Below, one piece after another: positions 62,590 to 64,000 of a stretch of 64,000 nucleotides of DNA. The number at the start of each line of letters is the position of its first letter. The first letter of the stretch is position 1. Position numbers and translations under genes: made by a program. This stretch comes from Streptomyces sp. JB150 (GTDB lineage: Bacteria > Actinomycetota > Actinomycetes > Streptomycetales > Streptomycetaceae), in NCBI RefSeq assembly GCF_011193355.1, contig NZ_CP049780.1, positions 2,332,556-2,396,555 on the forward strand, read 5' to 3'. A model generated the notes under the pieces. That model was not told the origin of the DNA, searched no databases, and saw nothing but the letters and a program-made list of their open reading frames with translations.

Positions 62590-64000
62590 TCAGGCCAAGC
62601 CCAGGGCGCCGCCGCCCATGTCGCGCTTCAGCTGGAGCAGGCCCTTACGGACGGTGCGCCACACCTCGTGGGGGTCGGTCGCCGGGCCGGTCTCGACATG
62701 CAGGTGGACGATCATCGTCGCGCCGCCCCCGCCGGCGGCGGGCCGGCCGATGACCGGCCGGGCCGCGGCAACGCGCCCGGTCACCACGCCGAGGGCCCGG
62801 TCGAGTACAGGCATGCCGTCGACCAGGCCACGGGCCAGGCCCTCGGTGGAGTAGACGCCGAGCTGCGCCATGACCGCCGAGGGGCTCTTGATCCCGAGCG
62901 CCTTCTTGATCGCCCGCTGCATGCCCCGAGCGATGTCGATCATGAGCTTTTCGATCGACTTCTTCTGGCCCTCCAGCCCCTTCAGGAAGCCCTTGCCCGC
63001 GTTCTTGCCGGAGTCGTAGAGGAGGTCGGCCCCGGTCCTGCCGAGGTCGGTGGTGCTCTTGTCGAGCTGCGACTGGAGCCTGTTGATCTGCGTGAAGGTG
63101 GCGCGGTCCGCCCCGACCAGCGCGCTGGCGTACGCGTAGCCCGCCTCGGGCCCCATGTTCAGGATCTGCCTCAGCAGACCTTTGCTCAGGCCCCGCTTGG
63201 CGAGGATCTTGATGTAGGCGGTGAACTGCTTGATCTGCGACAGTTTCTGCGCCAGCCCGCCCTTGATCCCGCCGGCGGTGACCTGCTCGGCGTCCATGCC
63301 GAGGTTGGACAACGAGGACTGGTCCCGCGCGGTCTTGGTGACGTCGCCCGCGTAGGCCTTGGCCTCGGCGATCCGAGCGGCGATCTTGTCCCGTTTGCTC
63401 GCGTAGTCCAGCAGCTTCTTCGTCTGCCGGTCGACCATCCGCAGCAGGTCGCGCTCCTTCTTACCGGAGAACGCGGTGCGGATGTCGTTGGCGAGGTCCT
63501 TGGAGACGGACTTGATCTTGTCGCGGGAGCCGGTCAGGCCCTTGATGAACCCGGCCGCGATGTCCTTGGCGAGCGCCGCGGTCTTCTTCGAGGGCGAGGC
63601 GATCTCCAGCTCGGCCTTCACGCCGTCCGTGACCGCGGCCGCCATGCGTCGCGCGGCGGCGTGCACGGCGCCAGTGCCGCCTGCCATGCCGCTGATCAGC
63701 CCTTGCGCCACCGCGGTGCCGGCGGCGCCCGCGCCACCGCCGGCAGCGAGCCGACCGGCGCTTCGCGTGCCGTTCAGGAGCGCTGACGTGGTCTGCGCAT
63801 CGAAGACCCGGGCGGCCTGCCCGAACACAACCAGCTCCGGGCCCTCTTCGCCGACCAGCGCCAGCTCGCCCGCCTTCGGCGTGCCGCCCTCCGCGTACCG
63901 GCCGGACGGGCCCAGGAAGTTGGCGCCGTCGCTCCGGTAGTGGACCGTCACCGTCTTGCTGCTGGGCAGGCTGGCCAGCTGGGACTGGGCTGCGGAGATC
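62590..64000 (-). CDS. phage tail tape measure protein, C-terminal part
   Basis: The window ends within this gene; about 470 codons are seen and the frame is open to the right edge. Typical features: repeated helices with KGF/KGL motifs (GKGFLKGLEGQKKSIEKLM, AMQRAIKKALGIKSPSAVMA) and GVYSTEGLARGLVDGMPVL, the common C-terminal signature of tape measure proteins. A Gly/Ala-rich segment (RLAAGGGAGAAGTAVAQGL) lies nearer the N-terminus. It fixes tail length and assists DNA ejection. Siphovirus-type tail is implied. Confidence 0.92.
   Translation of the reverse strand, partial: ISAAQSQLASLPSSKTVTVHYRSDGANFLGPSGRYAEGGTPKAGELALVGEEGPELVVFGQAARVFDAQTTSALLNGTRSAGRLAAGGGAGAAGTAVAQGLISGMAGGTGAVHAAARRMAAAVTDGVKAELEIASPSKKTAALAKDIAAGFIKGLTGSRDKIKSVSKDLANDIRTAFSGKKERDLLRMVDRQTKKLLDYASKRDKIAARIAEAKAYAGDVTKTARDQSSLSNLGMDAEQVTAGGIKGGLAQKLSQIKQFTAYIKILAKRGLSKGLLRQILNMGPEAGYAYASALVGADRATFTQINRLQSQLDKSTTDLGRTGADLLYDSGKNAGKGFLKGLEGQKKSIEKLMIDIARGMQRAIKKALGIKSPSAVMAQLGVYSTEGLARGLVDGMPVLDRALGVVTGRVAAARPVIGRPAAGGGGATMIVHLHVETGPATDPHEVWRTVRKGLLQLKRDMGGGALGLA

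Overview
The window is high-GC chromosomal DNA (GTG starts, G/C-ending codons, GGAGG-type ribosome binding sites) from an actinobacterium, almost certainly a Streptomyces. Evidence includes the gene order hrcA-dnaJ, lepA/rpsT, holA-comEC and era/phoH/ybeY, a CIRCE operator upstream of hrcA, a leucine-rich leader peptide before leuA, and families such as DUF3097, DUF6087, DUF6415 and DUF6417. No rRNA, tRNA or CRISPR array was seen.

Positions 1-46,680 are mostly conserved chromosome. In order they hold: a SigE-type sigma factor tail with its membrane partner; a DapA-family lyase; a TerB-like protein; leuA with its leader; a protealysin-type protease, its emfourin-type inhibitor and a GH1 glycosidase, the last two overlapping; the era to phoH RNA/ribosome maturation cluster (phoH, ybeY, CNNM/CBS protein, YjbR-like protein, degenerate cytidine deaminase, era); a PfkB kinase; a glucarate dehydratase divergent from an IclR regulator; an adenosine/adenine deaminase, RNase Z and a HIT protein; a tricorn-type protease; a lipoprotein and a membrane Ser/Thr kinase; rsmE, a nitronate monooxygenase and hrcA-dnaJ; an MBL hydrolase and a DUF3097 protein; hemW, a SpoIIE-type phosphatase and an acyl-CoA ligase; lepA, rpsT, holA and arylamine N-acetyltransferase. 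Between the DUF3097 gene and hemW sits a two-gene cassette: a small EACC1-like protein and an 845-residue caspase-fold protease with three repeated units, each a membrane hairpin plus a PH-like domain. It looks like a biological-conflict (immunity or cell-death) module.

At about 46,680-46,900 the 3' end of comEC is abruptly cut off. From there to the right edge the content is that of an integrated, phage-like element whose other end is outside the window. Its left arm carries a GntR regulator, a DUF6087 protein and a translationally coupled tgmA-tgmB-tgmC cassette (RiPP precursor, ATP-grasp maturase, PIMT-like methyltransferase), which fits a graspetide/imiditide-type peptide. Next comes a chain of overlapping small genes ending in DUF6415, a primase/polymerase-like protein and an XRE regulator. 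The middle has small zinc-ribbon and DUF genes and an ATP-dependent DNA ligase. The right part is a phage late module on the minus strand: tape measure, a tail protein with carbohydrate-binding-like domains, accessory proteins, an amidase endolysin, a holin-like protein and a coiled-coil membrane protein. No integrase is visible.

Decayed or odd items include a lyase of the glyoxalase (VOC) fold with two frameshifts and no start codon, a diverged duplicate of the last 20 codons of dnaJ, a broken secreted-protein gene beside comEC, a cytidine deaminase homologue without zinc ligands, and several local tandem repeats.
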